The notes beneath the pieces are model-generated. The model saw nothing but the letters and a program-made list of their open reading frames with translations, did no database searches and was not told the origin of the DNA. From DATBVX01 sp963810775 (GTDB lineage Bacteria > Pseudomonadota > Gammaproteobacteria > Steroidobacterales > Steroidobacteraceae), in NCBI GenBank assembly GCA_963810775.1, contig CAWEOT010000014.1, positions 124,001-188,000 of the forward strand: a DNA stretch of 64,000 nucleotides, in the 5' to 3' direction. Positions 51,217 to 61,292 of this stretch are shown here, piece by piece. The first letter of the stretch is position 1. Each line of letters starts with the position of its first letter. A program made the translations under genes and the position numbers.

Positions 51217-53598
51217 ATGAGACACGCAATCTCGCTCGCGATCCTGACTTCAGTCGCGCTGTTGCCGTTCGGCGCCGGCGCGCAGCAGACGGCCCAACAG
51301 ACGGCCGACGATAAAGTACTCGCGGAACTGATCGTAACGGCCAGCAAGCGCGAACAGACTCTGCAGGACGTTCCGTTCTCGGTCGCTGCACAGACCGAAA
51401 GTCAGATCCGCAACTCCGGCACCAACAACATCATCGATCTGGCGCGCAACGTCCCCGGCCTGGCGATTGCCGATCTTGGCCCGGGCCAGAGCCAGGCCGC
51501 GATCCGCGGCATCAGCTCCGGCCAGGTGGTGCGCGACCAGCCGGGCGTCAAGGAATCCGTAGGCGTGTATCTCGATGAAACGCCGATCTCGATCGCGTTG
51601 TTCACGCCGGACCTGGACCTGTTCGACCTGCAACGCGTGGAGGTTCTGCGCGGTCCACAGGGCACGCTGTTCGGTGCCGGATCATCGACCGGAACGGTGC
51701 GTTACATCACTGCTCAGCCCCAGCTCGGCGAGTTCCAGGGTGCGGCGGAGGTGTCGTTCACGGACGGTACGGGCGCTGACAATGGTGGCGCCATCAAGGG
51801 CATGCTCAACGCGCCGCTCGGCGACCGGGCAGCGCTACGCATCGCGGCTTACTACGACGAGATTCCGGGCTTCATCGACGCGGTGCAGCCCGACCTCAGC
51901 GTCAAGGAAGACATCGACAGCGGGACCAAGGAAGGCGCGCGCGTGGCGGTGCTGATCCAGCCCACCGATCAGCTCTCGATCACACCGCGCCTCGTGTACC
52001 AGAAGCTCGACACCGACGGCTACCCGCGCATCGACGTCTACAACATTCTCGGCAATCCTTTTACGACCACCGAACCTCCCGTTACTTTGGGCGGGCGCCG
52101 TCAGTTCACTCAGCTCGAGGAGGGGTTGACCGATGAGCTCCGGATGGGAGATCTCAAGATCACCTATGACTTCGGTGCTGCAACCCTGACCTCGATCAGC
52201 TCGTACACCGATCGCGACGTCGAAGTCGATCGCGACGCGAGCCAGCTCACGGGTAGCGTGACGTTCGACGTAGGAGGAACCTCACCCGAGGTCAGGTTGA
52301 ACTCGGAGCTCATCGACAGGACCAGCCTGCAGTCATTCACCCAGGAAATACGCCTCGCCTCGAACGGCAGCGAAACGCTGGACTGGCTGGTAGGCGCTTT
52401 CTACCAGGACACGGACCGCGACTACGGCCAGGATCTGCCCACGCCCGGCTATGACGCGGTGTGGCTTGACCACGTCGGCCAGACTCCTGCGGATGTCGGC
52501 AATCCGCCCCCCGATAATCCGTTCTTCTCGCGCCTGAGCTACAAGTTCAAGCAGTACGCGGCTTTTGGCGAGGCCACCTGGCACTTCACCGAGCAGTGGG
52601 CGTTGACGGGCGGGCTGCGCTACTACAACTTCAATGAGGATCGCGTGCTCACCTTCGCCGGCTTCTTTACCGCACCCCAGGCGGATGTGCCGGGCTCGAC
52701 CGATTCGGACGGTCTTTCACCGCGCCTGATCCTGAGTTACTCCCCCAACGACGATATGAGACTCACCGCGCAGGTGTCGCGCGGGTTCCGACTCGGCGGC
52801 ATCAACGATCCGTTGAACGGACCGATCTGCGGCGATCCGCGCGACGTCACTACATTCAGTGCTTTCACGACGTGGGACGATGAAACGCTGTGGAACTACG
52901 AGCTGGGCGCCAAGATGCGCTTCGCCGGCGGCACCGTGACCTTCAACACGGCGGTCTTCTACAGCGACATCAAGGACCTGCAGGATGGCGTCGACGTCAG
53001 CAGCTGCTCCTCCCGTATCGTCGTGAACGTGCCCAAGGCACACAGTTACGGCATCGAGGCCGAACTCTTTGCGCGCCCGACCGCGAACTGGGATTTCGGC
53101 ATCTCTGCCACCTGGCTCAACGCGGAGCTCGATTCGACGCTCCTCTATGCCGGCTCGACGGACGTGATCGCGGGCATCCAGAAGGGCAATCGCCTGCCGA
53201 CCTCGCCCGAGTTCCAGGGTGCGGCGACTGCCACGTACAGCTGGGACTGGTCGACCACCATGCAGAGCTTCGTCAATCTGACGTACCAGCACGTGGGCTC
53301 ATCGTTCTCGCGCATCGAGGATGAGCAGCCGAACTTCGGCACGGTCACGCTGCGTCAGTTCGGTGGCCCGCTCACGCAGCCGACGTTCACATTCAATCCG
53401 GAACTGCCGGCTTACGACATACTGAATGCGCGCTTCGGTTTTGGCTCGGATCGGTGGCATGCAGCCGTGTTCTGCAACAACCTGACCGATGAACGGGCGT
53501 TCCTGTCGGTGGACCGCGAGCGCGGTCGAGGCGCCCGGGTGGGCTACCTGACCAACCAGCCGCGGACTTACGGAGTGAGTCTGCTGGTCGATTTCTGA
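51217..53598 (+). CDS. TonB-dependent receptor
   Basis: 793-residue outer-membrane receptor. Signal peptide (ISLAILTSVALLPFGAGAQQ), a plug domain (VTASKREQTLQDVPFSV, then RVEVLRGPQGTLFGAGSSTGTVRYIT) and a beta-barrel with aromatic-rich strands, ending in VSLLVDF with the terminal Phe needed for BAM assembly. Its sequence style is that of receptors common in Caulobacter, sphingomonads and Steroidobacter. GGAAGGGGGA stands 6 nt before the ATG. The neighbouring Tat-exported oxidase suggests uptake and periplasmic oxidation of an amino-acid-like or methylamine-type substrate, but the ligand is unknown. Confidence 0.93.
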   Translation: MRHAISLAILTSVALLPFGAGAQQTAQQTADDKVLAELIVTASKREQTLQDVPFSVAAQTESQIRNSGTNNIIDLARNVPGLAIADLGPGQSQAAIRGISSGQVVRDQPGVKESVGVYLDETPISIALFTPDLDLFDLQRVEVLRGPQGTLFGAGSSTGTVRYITAQPQLGEFQGAAEVSFTDGTGADNGGAIKGMLNAPLGDRAALRIAAYYDEIPGFIDAVQPDLSVKEDIDSGTKEGARVAVLIQPTDQLSITPRLVYQKLDTDGYPRIDVYNILGNPFTTTEPPVTLGGRRQFTQLEEGLTDELRMGDLKITYDFGAATLTSISSYTDRDVEVDRDASQLTGSVTFDVGGTSPEVRLNSELIDRTSLQSFTQEIRLASNGSETLDWLVGAFYQDTDRDYGQDLPTPGYDAVWLDHVGQTPADVGNPPPDNPFFSRLSYKFKQYAAFGEATWHFTEQWALTGGLRYYNFNEDRVLTFAGFFTAPQADVPGSTDSDGLSPRLILSYSPNDDMRLTAQVSRGFRLGGINDPLNGPICGDPRDVTTFSAFTTWDDETLWNYELGAKMRFAGGTVTFNTAVFYSDIKDLQDGVDVSSCSSRIVVNVPKAHSYGIEAELFARPTANWDFGISATWLNAELDSTLLYAGSTDVIAGIQKGNRLPTSPEFQGAATATYSWDWSTTMQSFVNLTYQHVGSSFSRIEDEQPNFGTVTLRQFGGPLTQPTFTFNPELPAYDILNARFGFGSDRWHAAVFCNNLTDERAFLSVDRERGRGARVGYLTNQPRTYGVSLLVDF

Positions 53599-53618
53599 TC
53601 AATGGGGCGCGGAGCGGC

Positions 53619-54971
53619 GTGGCGCGATTGATGTCGGAGCATACCGATCGATCGCAGCTCACACGCCGCACTGTGCTGGGGGGAGCAGCGGGCGGGATCG
53701 CCACGCTGCTGACAGTTGGGCCGGCTGCCGCGAGTTCTACCACCGCGGCAGCCCCGCCCGCTTCAGCGAATGCCGGCCCTGCATCAACTCCTGAAAGCAT
53801 TCCCGCCAAACGCGTGAGCAACGGTCGTTGGGACACGATCGTGGTCGGCGCAGGCGTATTCGGCGCGTGGACAGCCTGGCATCTGCAACGTGCCGGGCAA
53901 CGCGTGCTGGTGCTCGATGCGTGGGGACCTGGACATGCCCGGGCTTCCTCCGGCGGCGAATCACGCATGACGCGCACCGCCTACGGTCGCGACGAGATCT
54001 ACACCCGCATGGCCTGGGACTCACTCGGCGACTGGCGCTGGTTGTCGGAACGGTCCGGGCTGCCGATCTTTCACCCGCTCGGGGTGCTCTTCTTCTTTGC
54101 CCGACAGGAGCCATACGTCAAGGAGACGCTCGAGGTTCACCGGCGTCTGAACCTGTCGACGGAAGCTCTGGACCATGCGACGCTGAAGAAGCGCTTTCCG
54201 CAAGTCGACTGGGGTGGGATCGAGATCGGCTTGTACGAGCCGCAACTCGGCGCGTTGATGGCACGGCGCGCGGTGCAGACGCTGATGCGCGAGTTCGTGC
54301 TTGCGGGCGGGGAATATCGGCTCGCTTCCGTGCTGCCGCCGGGTGCAGGCAAGCTCACATCCGTTGCCACCGCTGACGGCAGCATGCTGCATGCCGAACG
54401 ATTCGCGTTCGCCTGCGGCCCTTGGTTACCGAAGCTATTTCCGCAGCTTCTGGGTCCGCGCATCTTTCCGACCCGACAGGAAGTGTTTTTCTTCGCGCCG
54501 CCGGCGGGCGATCAACGCTTCTCGCCCGGGCAGCTGCCTGGCTGGGCGGATTTCAACAACGGCGACATCTTCTACGGATTCCCGGATCTTGAAGGCCGCG
54601 GCTTCAAGATTGCGCACGACCAGCACGGACCCGCGATCGATCCGGATGTCGGCGATCGGCAGTTCTCCCCCGGTGCGCTGGCGGAAGTGCGCGACTACAT
54701 GCAGCGGCGTTTCCCGGCGCTGAAGGGCCGGCCAGTGGTCGAGTCCCGGGTCTGCCAGTACGAAAACAGCTCCAACGGCGACCTGCTCATCGACCGGCAT
54801 CCCGAATGGGCAAACGTCTGGTTGCTCGGCGCAGGCTCAGGCCATGGGTTCAAGCACGGTCCCGCCGTAGGACGGCTCGCAGCCGACCTGATCACCGGCA
54901 AACGCGCGACGACCGAAGCGCGCTTCACGCTGGCGAGCAAAGGGGAAGTGCAGAATCGCGCGGTGCATTGA
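53619..54971 (+). CDS. Tat-exported FAD-dependent oxidase (sarcosine oxidase/MTOX-like)
   Basis: 450-residue protein. It begins with a twin-arginine signal (QLTRRTVLGGAAGGIATLLT), followed by a DAO-family flavoprotein: TIVVGAGVFGAWTAWHLQ, ASSGGESRMTRTAYG and, near the C-terminus, VCQYENSSNGDLLIDRHPEWANVW in pieces with GAGSGHGFKHGPAVG. The Cys in VCQYEN aligns by position with the residue carrying covalent FAD in monomeric sarcosine oxidase and N-methyl-tryptophan oxidase (inference). GTG at 53619 has GGAG upstream; ATG 53631 is possible. It oxidises secondary amines, here in the periplasm, and follows the receptor gene by 20 nt. Confidence 0.87.
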   Translation: MARLMSEHTDRSQLTRRTVLGGAAGGIATLLTVGPAAASSTTAAAPPASANAGPASTPESIPAKRVSNGRWDTIVVGAGVFGAWTAWHLQRAGQRVLVLDAWGPGHARASSGGESRMTRTAYGRDEIYTRMAWDSLGDWRWLSERSGLPIFHPLGVLFFFARQEPYVKETLEVHRRLNLSTEALDHATLKKRFPQVDWGGIEIGLYEPQLGALMARRAVQTLMREFVLAGGEYRLASVLPPGAGKLTSVATADGSMLHAERFAFACGPWLPKLFPQLLGPRIFPTRQEVFFFAPPAGDQRFSPGQLPGWADFNNGDIFYGFPDLEGRGFKIAHDQHGPAIDPDVGDRQFSPGALAEVRDYMQRRFPALKGRPVVESRVCQYENSSNGDLLIDRHPEWANVWLLGAGSGHGFKHGPAVGRLAADLITGKRATTEARFTLASKGEVQNRAVH

Positions 54972-55180
54972 CCGCCGCGCCGGATACTTCAGGCCGGAGA
55001 GCGTGAGGACTTACCGCATCCGTCCTTGCTACCCGACCGGGTTGATGACTGCCTCATCGCCTCGGCCTGAAGGCGGCGGCCGGCTTCTTCTTGAGCACCG
55101 CCATGCCTGCGCCAGCTTGGATGGGAGTGATGAAATACTCGTGGCACGTGTGTGACGCGCAGATGACTGCCTGCCGGCCG

Positions 55181-57344
55181 TCAATGCACAAGATCGCGAA
55201 GTTCCGCCGCGACGAGCCGTTGCCAGAGAAGTTCCTGCGCGTTGCCGGGGCGGTCGAGCTGCAGCCGGGCAAGAAACGGTCGCAACGCCGCCGGGGCACC
55301 GCCTCGCACCAATGCTGCCGCGATCGCGCCGGCCTTGCCCTTCAGAGTGGCGGTTCGATCCCGTAATCGTCCGAGGGCCTTCGCCAGCACGATCTCCTCG
55401 CTGGTGAAGTCGGTGCCGAACGGATAGTCGGAAAATAGGCCCGCGCTCCGTTGAACCGCCAGCATTTTCTCCAGCGATTCGGGCGTGTTGTTGCGATGGA
55501 GGTCGGGAATGCGATAGCCGCGCGGCAACTTCCCGGCGGCTTGCGCCTCGCGCAGCAGATCATCCTGGAAGCGCGAGTCGGCGATGTTGATGAGCGACGC
55601 GATCACTTCCCGATCCTCGCGACCACGAATCGCCGCGATCCCGTATTCGGTGATCACGACATCGCGCAGGTGGCGCGGGATCGTGCAGTGACCGTAGTTC
55701 CACAGGAGGTTGGAAACGGTTTTGCCACCCCGGCTGCGTGTGCTGCGTACGCAGAGTACCGAATGCGCGCCCCGCAGCGCGTGTGCCATCGCCACGAAAT
55801 TGTATTGACCGCCGACGCCGCTCACGACCCTGCCGTCCGCGAGACCGTCGGAGATCGCAGCGCCAGTCAGCGTGATCATCATCGCGGTATTGATGAAGCG
55901 CGCGTGTTGGCGTTGCTCGATGCGCAGGGCGATGTCATCGCCGTAGAGCTGATTGATGAAGCTGACGCTGGTCATGTTGAACTGGCGACGCTCGCTTTCC
56001 GGCAGATCGCGCAGTGCTGCGTAGAATCCCTTCGGGCCGAGAAAGAAACCGCCGTGCAGGAGCACGCCGTTCCTGAGGCGTACCCCGAGACCGGAACCGG
56101 CGAGTTTGCGGCGCACTTCCGGATCGGCGAGATCGGCTTCCAGCCAGGTACCCGAGGGCAGGCCGATGCGCCCGTCGGCGAACCTGCATTCGCTGCTGAA
56201 AACGCCGATGTGCTGGAGCGTCGCGAACTCATCCGCACTCAGCCGGCCGGGTAGCCCTGCTGCGAGGAGTTGCTCCAGCAGATCGGGCGTGACGCGCTCG
56301 CCGATCGTGCCCGCATTGAGCGCGCGCTGCAGGGGCAGATGTGGAAATACGCGTCGCTTGAGGATCCCCGAGCGATAGAGGTCGAGATGTCCGTCGACGA
56401 ACATCTCCGAGCAACCGTACAGGCCTTGTTGAAACGGCCCGGTGCCGCCGATTGCCTCGATCGCCGCGCCCGAGCGCGCGAGGACTCCGCCGTCCTCGAG
56501 CAGCTGGCGCCAGGTCGCGTTCTGCCGGTGCCGCAGCTGCAGGCAGTAGACAATCGCATCGCCGAGTTCGCCGATCCCGATCTGCAGCGTGCCGCCATCG
56601 CGCACCAGGGCACTGGCATGCAACGCGATCGCGTAGTCGACCGTGCTGAGGGGCAGGTTCGGCGGGCAGTACAGATCGAAGTCGTAGCGGGGATGATCGA
56701 GGAGATAGTCGAACTCGCTCTCCTCGATCTCGGCGTCTCCGAACATGAAGGGCAGCTGGCGATGCACTTCACCGATGGCAAGCACATCGCGACCTTCCTG
56801 CCGGGCGCGGCGCAGCTCTGGCAGCAACTCGAGCGTGACGTCTGGGTTGCAGCTCAGGCTGAGGCTCGTCCGGTTCTCGACGGTACGCCTTGCCACCAGG
56901 TGAGCGATGACGTTGACGCCGCGACGCAGGACTTCGGCACCGACATGCGTGTAGTTGGCGCTCAGGTAATGCTGCTGAGCGTAGGGCACATTGAGATACG
57001 CCCCCGGCTCCAGGAAGAATTCGACCACTTCGATATTCGGCGGGCAGCGTTCCGGCGCGCACAGCGGCCACGTAGTCGAGCTCCGGGTAGTTGCCGAAGA
57101 CGCGCGCCACGAACGGCTCGAGAAAGCGGCGCTCGAGCTCATTTGTGGCCGAGGGCTTGCGCAGGCTCAGCGCCGTGAAGATGTGCAGCTCGATCTTCGG
57201 GTCGCGCACCGCACGCCGGTAGAACTCATTCACCAGGGGATTGGGCTTGCCCAGCGCCAGCGGCAGGGCCAGCACGATTCGCCCGCCGAGACGACGCAGA
57301 GCCGCATCGACACATTCGCCGACGTCGTCGAACGCTTGCGTCAT
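55181..57344 (-). pseudogene. Acetyl-CoA hydrolase/transferase, one frameshift
   Basis: Two overlapping frames give one protein of about 720 residues of the acetyl-CoA hydrolase/CoA-transferase family. The N-terminal frame runs from ATG 57344 (MTQAFDDVGECVDAALRRL) to YVAAVRAGTLP; the rest continues in the next frame from PPNIEVVEFF to LVH at 55181. Removing one C from a CCC run at about 57042-57044 restores the frame exactly. Conserved pieces include LQIGIGELGDAIV, GVGGQYNFVAMAHAL and VVITEYGIAAIRG. It would act in acetate/CoA exchange. The break may be a sequencing error, as three more genes nearby have the same fault. Confidence 0.8.
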
Positions 57345-57363
57345 CGGTCGATGCGGCGGGGAC

Positions 57364-58066
57364 TCATTTCGGCAGCAGGCGCAGCTCGAACTTGACTCTC
57401 ACTTCGTTGGCGACGACCGAGGTGTCCTTCCAATCGCCCTGGCCGACACCGTAATCGAGGCGATTGACCGTCACGCCGCCCTTCAACCATGCGACTGTCT
57501 TGCCTCCTTCCTGCGCGGTCTGGAAGGTGAATGGCAGGCGGATCTCGTGCGTCACGTCGCGGATCGTGAGCTTGCCCGTCGCCTCGTATTGCCCCGCAGC
57601 CTTGCGCGTGAAGGCTGACGTGACGAAGTGGGCGGTCGGGTACTTCGCCGAGTCGAAGAGGTCCTTGTCGCGCAGCACCGTGTCGCGATCGCTGTCCTGT
57701 GAGTTCACCGATTGCGTCGTGACCTGTACATCGAAACGGCTGCCGGCGAGATTGGCATCGGCGAATGCGATCTGGGCCGAGAATTTCTCGAACCGGGCAT
57801 CGACATCACCGCCGCTCTGCTTGGCCGTGAAGCCCAGCCAGCTCTTGGCCGGATCCATCGCGTAGTTCGTGGCGCCGGCCGCCGGAGTCGCCGCAGCCGC
57901 CGGAGTCGCCGCAGCCGCCGGAGTCGCCGCGAGCACCGGAGTCGCCGCGGCAGCGGCGGAAGTCTGGCGTCGCGGCCTCGGCTGGCGAGGGGCTAGGCGC
58001 AGGACCGCAGGCCAGCACCATCGTGGAGCAAAGCACCAAAGAGAGAGTGGCGTGCGTTCTACGCAT
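57364..58066 (-). pseudogene. YceI family lipoprotein, one frameshift
   Basis: YceI-type (lipocalin-like, isoprenoid-binding fold) protein of about 233 residues once one extra T around 57968 is removed. The start (ATG 58066) encodes a lipoprotein signal MRRTHATLSLVLCSTMVLAC in which lipobox VLAC is clear; the mature part reads MDPAKSWLGFTAKQSGGDVDARFEKF, FVTSAFTRKAAGQYEATGKL, LTIRDVTHEIRLPFTF and RLDYGVGQGDW. A Thr/Ala/Pro linker is made by 18-bp tandem repeats. It lies 3 nt after the cytochrome b561 gene, the normal pairing of these families. Confidence 0.78.
57881..57952. repeat. Four tandem 18-bp repeats
   Basis: GCCGGAGTCGCCGCAGCC is repeated four times in a row; the first two copies are identical and the last two are imperfect. 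On the minus strand it encodes an Ala/Thr/Pro linker (AATPAA units) in the YceI lipoprotein. Copy number may vary between strains, and repeats like this also favour assembly errors. Confidence 0.85.
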
Positions 58067-58069
58067 TGA

Positions 58070-58631
58070 TCACCTCGGCGTTCGGGATGAGGACGGCAAC
58101 ATGCGCCGCAGCACGTCGTCTTTGAGCACGAGATGGTGTTTAAGTGCCGCGGCGATGTGCAACACCGCGAACGCCACCAGGATCGTTGAACAGCGTCTCG
58201 TGCACCTCGTGCATCACGTCGGCCGTCTGCTTGTCCGGCGTCATGAGGTTGGGCAGCGTGAACCAGCCGAAGTAGCTCACCGGAAAGTTGGAAGCAGTGG
58301 ACAACATCCACCCGGTGATGGGCATCGCGAACAGGAAGAAATACAGGCCGAAGTGCGTGACGTGCGCGAGCACCCGTTCGTACGGTTTGAGTGTATCCGG
58401 CAGCGGTGGAACGGGATTCATCCAGCGCCACAGGAGTCGCAACGTGGCGAGCGCCAGGATGGTGATGCCGATGGACTTGTGCCGGGCCAGGACTGCAAAT
58501 TTTTCCAGGCCCAGGGGCAGCTCATGCGCGATCCGCGCCAGCACGAACTGCACGATGATCAGTACCACGATCACCCAATGGAAGGTCTGTGAGAGCGCGC
58601 CCCAGCGAATCACGGTATTGCGAAACTGCAT
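58070..58631 (-). pseudogene. Cytochrome b561, one frameshift near the 3' end
   Basis: Four-helix membrane cytochrome b561 (prokaryotic type), about 186 residues when one extra base near 58192 is removed. The first frame encodes MQFRNTVIRWGALSQTFHWV (haem His), LARHKSIGITIL, LAHVTHFGLYFFLFAMPITGWM and MHEVHETLFN. The other frame then supplies ILVAFAVLHIAAALKHHLV with the last haem His and ends at 58070. GGAGAGG lies upstream of the ATG at 58631. It transfers electrons from the quinone pool in the inner membrane and is usually paired with YceI. Confidence 0.78.
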
Positions 58632-58822
58632 GGCCTCTCCACGGTCGGAAATGGATCTGCAACTGAAGTGGGGTCGTGCCCCGAAGCGTGCCACCATAAT
58701 GGAATCACTCGATGTTGCTCAACCTCGTCTGGCATCCGGCGCCTCATCGCTTTGCACTCTCTGTGGCATAGTGCCCAACGCGCCGGACTCTCGGCTCATC
58801 ACCCTGAATAGACGGTGAACCC

Positions 58823-59536
58823 ATGATCCGCCTGCTTCGCTCGATCGCGATTCTTGCCTTGTGCGCAGCGCTGCTGGGCTGCCCGGCTGCGCAACGACCC
58901 GAGGTTCCGACCGGGCCGACACCGACTACCGGTATCCCCGAACGCGACATCAGGGGGGCCGCGCTCTACCAGGTCCGATCCGAAGAGTCGCTGGTACGTA
59001 TTCTGACCTACAAGGGTGGCGCGTTTTCCGCGGCGGGCCATAACCACGTGATTGCCTCGCACAATCTCACCGGCACCGTGTACGTGCACGATGACGTTGC
59101 TCACTGTGCATTCGACCTGGTGATGCCGGTGACGCTGCTCGAAGTCGATGAGGCGAGCCTGCGCCAGCAGGAGGGCGAGGATTTCAAGGCCGAAGTGCCC
59201 GACTCGGCCAAAGACGGAACGCGCAAGAACCTGCTGGGAGAGGCGCTCCTCGACGGCGAGCACTATCCGGGTGTCGAGCTGAGCTCGACGAAAATCGCAG
59301 GCACGCGCGAAGCCATGCAGGCGACGGTGAGAGTGAAGGTCAAGGACCAGGAACGCGAGATCCAGGTTCCGGTCGCCGTGAAGTACGAGGGCGATCACCT
59401 GACGGCGACGGGAGAATTTTCCGTCAAGCAGTCGGAACTTGGTCTCAAGCCCTTCAGCGTGCTGGGCGGCGCGCTGCAGGTGCAGGATCAGATGAAGGTC
59501 AAGTTCTCGGTGGTTGCAGCGAAGAAGACGGGCTGA
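58823..59536 (+). CDS. YceI family lipoprotein (second copy, intact)
   Basis: 237-residue intact YceI-like protein. Signal peptide with lipobox LLGC (Cys20), then the YceI domain: GAFSAAGHNHVIASHNLTG, VYVHDDVAHCAFDLVMPV, GEDFKAEVPDSAKDGTRKNLLGEALLD and the final QDQMKVKFSVV strand. It lies on the plus strand inside the frameshift-rich stretch but is itself unbroken. It may bind a lipid or quinone-like molecule as other YceI proteins do. Confidence 0.85.
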   Translation: MIRLLRSIAILALCAALLGCPAAQRPEVPTGPTPTTGIPERDIRGAALYQVRSEESLVRILTYKGGAFSAAGHNHVIASHNLTGTVYVHDDVAHCAFDLVMPVTLLEVDEASLRQQEGEDFKAEVPDSAKDGTRKNLLGEALLDGEHYPGVELSSTKIAGTREAMQATVRVKVKDQEREIQVPVAVKYEGDHLTATGEFSVKQSELGLKPFSVLGGALQVQDQMKVKFSVVAAKKTG

Positions 59537-59548
59537 GTCGAGCGGTGA

Positions 59549-61227
59549 TCAGAAGCGCTGCTTGGTTTCCACGAGGAGTTGCACTTTGCTGATCGACGGA
59601 TCGCCGTCGAGCGGAAACGCGAGATCGATGTGGATGATGTTGCCGAGGCCGGAGCGGCTGCTCCCGAGGCGCAGGCCGATGCCAATGTCCTTCAGCAGCC
59701 CGAGACTCGGAGTGCTCAACGGCGTCTCGCCCCAGGTGCGACCCATGTCGATGAATGCCGCTGCACCTACGCGGAACAGCCGAAACGGATACCAGTCGGT
59801 GAAGTAGCGCTGCTCCAGGGTGAGGAGCGCACGCGCTTCGCCGCCCTGGTAGCGAAGCGGGTAGCCACGCAGACCGTTGTCGCCGCCGAGCAGGATCTGG
59901 TTGTCGAGGTCGAGGTTGTGACCGGCCGTGCCCTGCAGCGTCGCGAAGAACAGCCAGTTGCGCGACTGCTGCGTGTAGTAGCGAATCGCCTGCGTCCAGG
60001 ACGGTGTTGCGAGCGTCGCCGTCCTCGTAGCGACCATGAGCGCGCCGGCAGTACAGGAGCGTCGAGGCCGGTGTCGGCGACAGGCCATGGCCGGCGGTGC
60101 TGCGAATACCACGGCGTTCCGATCTGCGCCGAACGCCGGATCGCTGAGTCCCAGGCGCCCGGTGATGCGCGTGCCGAGGAAGAAATCCTCGGTGCGCTCG
60201 ATCTCGTCGTGATTCTTGAGCTTGAGGTAGCTGTCTCTCGACCAGGTCGAAGCCGATCCACGGATAGACGAGCTTGCGATCCTCGGGCACCAGGCTCGTG
60301 GCCCCTGGCTCTTGCAGCGCCTGGAACTGCCGTTCGTCGAAAGTGAAACCGAAAGTCAGGCGATGCGCCCAACCGTCCTGCAGGCCTGGTGAGATGCCCC
60401 CGTAGACGTCGGCGAAGCGACGCTGCTCGCGGAACTGGTCGACGATTTCGCCCAGGTCGTAGAGCGAGTCGACGTGCTCATCGTCGGCGAGAGCGATGCC
60501 TCCGGCACGCCGCGTATCGAGCGAGTAGAAGGGCCGGTCGACGAGCAGCTCGTGGCGCGAGCCGTCACTGTTGTTCGCATAGCTCGCCTGCAGGTTGATG
60601 CGGCTGCCGACAAGATTCGCGTCCTTGAATTCGACCAGGTTCTCATCGCGATCGATGCCGGACTTGTGAGAGGCGGAAATGGATTGCCCCCAGCCGAGCA
60701 GGTTCAGCTCCTCGAGTCTCGATTCCGGCGGTGTTCTTCCCGCCGTGCCGGCCGAAAGAAATGCCCGGATTGAGTGTCCACACATCGCGCGTGACGACTT
60801 CGACGTCGACTTTACCGTCGTGATACGCGACGGGCCGGATGGAAGCGTCGTAGAGGTAGCGGGCCGATCGCAACAGCCGCTCGGATTCCTCCATCAGCCG
60901 CTTCGAATATCGATCGCCGCTGCCGAACAGGAGCTGGCGCCGGATAACCTCTTCGCGCGTGGTGATGTGCAGGCGGTTGGCGAGGCGGAACAGTGTCGTG
61001 TCCTCCTTCGGATCCTCCAGGTCGAAGATGTTCTGGTTGACAATTCTGATCTCGCCGAACGACGCACCGGCGCCTTCGAGCTCGGCGTCAGACGGAAGCC
61101 ACGTAGGTCCGGTGTGCAGCGGCGGGGGCGCTTCAATCGCGGTGTCGGCAGCGGCAGTGCCCTGCACGAGCAGAGCAATCAACAGCGCCGGCAGACATGA
61201 ACGGATTGCGTGTCTCAGGGATTTCAT
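59549..61227 (-). pseudogene. Surface-antigen/BamA-like outer-membrane protein, four frameshifts
   Basis: Beta-barrel outer-membrane protein of the bacterial surface antigen (Omp85) family, about 558 residues after correction. It starts at ATG 61227 with a signal peptide (LPALLIALLVQGTAAA), has an N-terminal POTRA-like part (IRIVNQNIFDLEDP, YLYDASIRPVAYHDGKVDVEV) and a C-terminal barrel with NQILLGGDNGLRGYPLRY and TLEQRYFTDWYPFRL, ending in VETKQRF. Sequence jumps frame near 60720, 60236, 60107 and 59995; three are single extra bases and one a missing base. Probable sequence errors, but true decay is possible. Confidence 0.75.
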
Positions 61228-61292
61228 CCGCTTGTGCGGTCACTGCGACACGCAGCGCCTCGCACAGGGTGAGACGGCTTCTCACGTCGGAA

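Noticed and set aside
54988..55071. 9-bp inverted repeat TTCAGGCCG / CGGCCTGAA about 65 bases apart
   Set aside because: The loop is too long for a terminator and no target-site duplication or mobile gene is near; it may be chance in GC-rich DNA.
55054..55299. Small minus-strand open frame past the acetyl-CoA hydrolase stop
   Set aside because: It overlaps the hydrolase C-terminus in another frame, has no ribosome binding site and no recognisable content.
59549..61227. Disruption of the surface-antigen gene by a mobile element
   Set aside because: No inserted sequence, inverted repeats or transposase is visible; all breaks are single bases.
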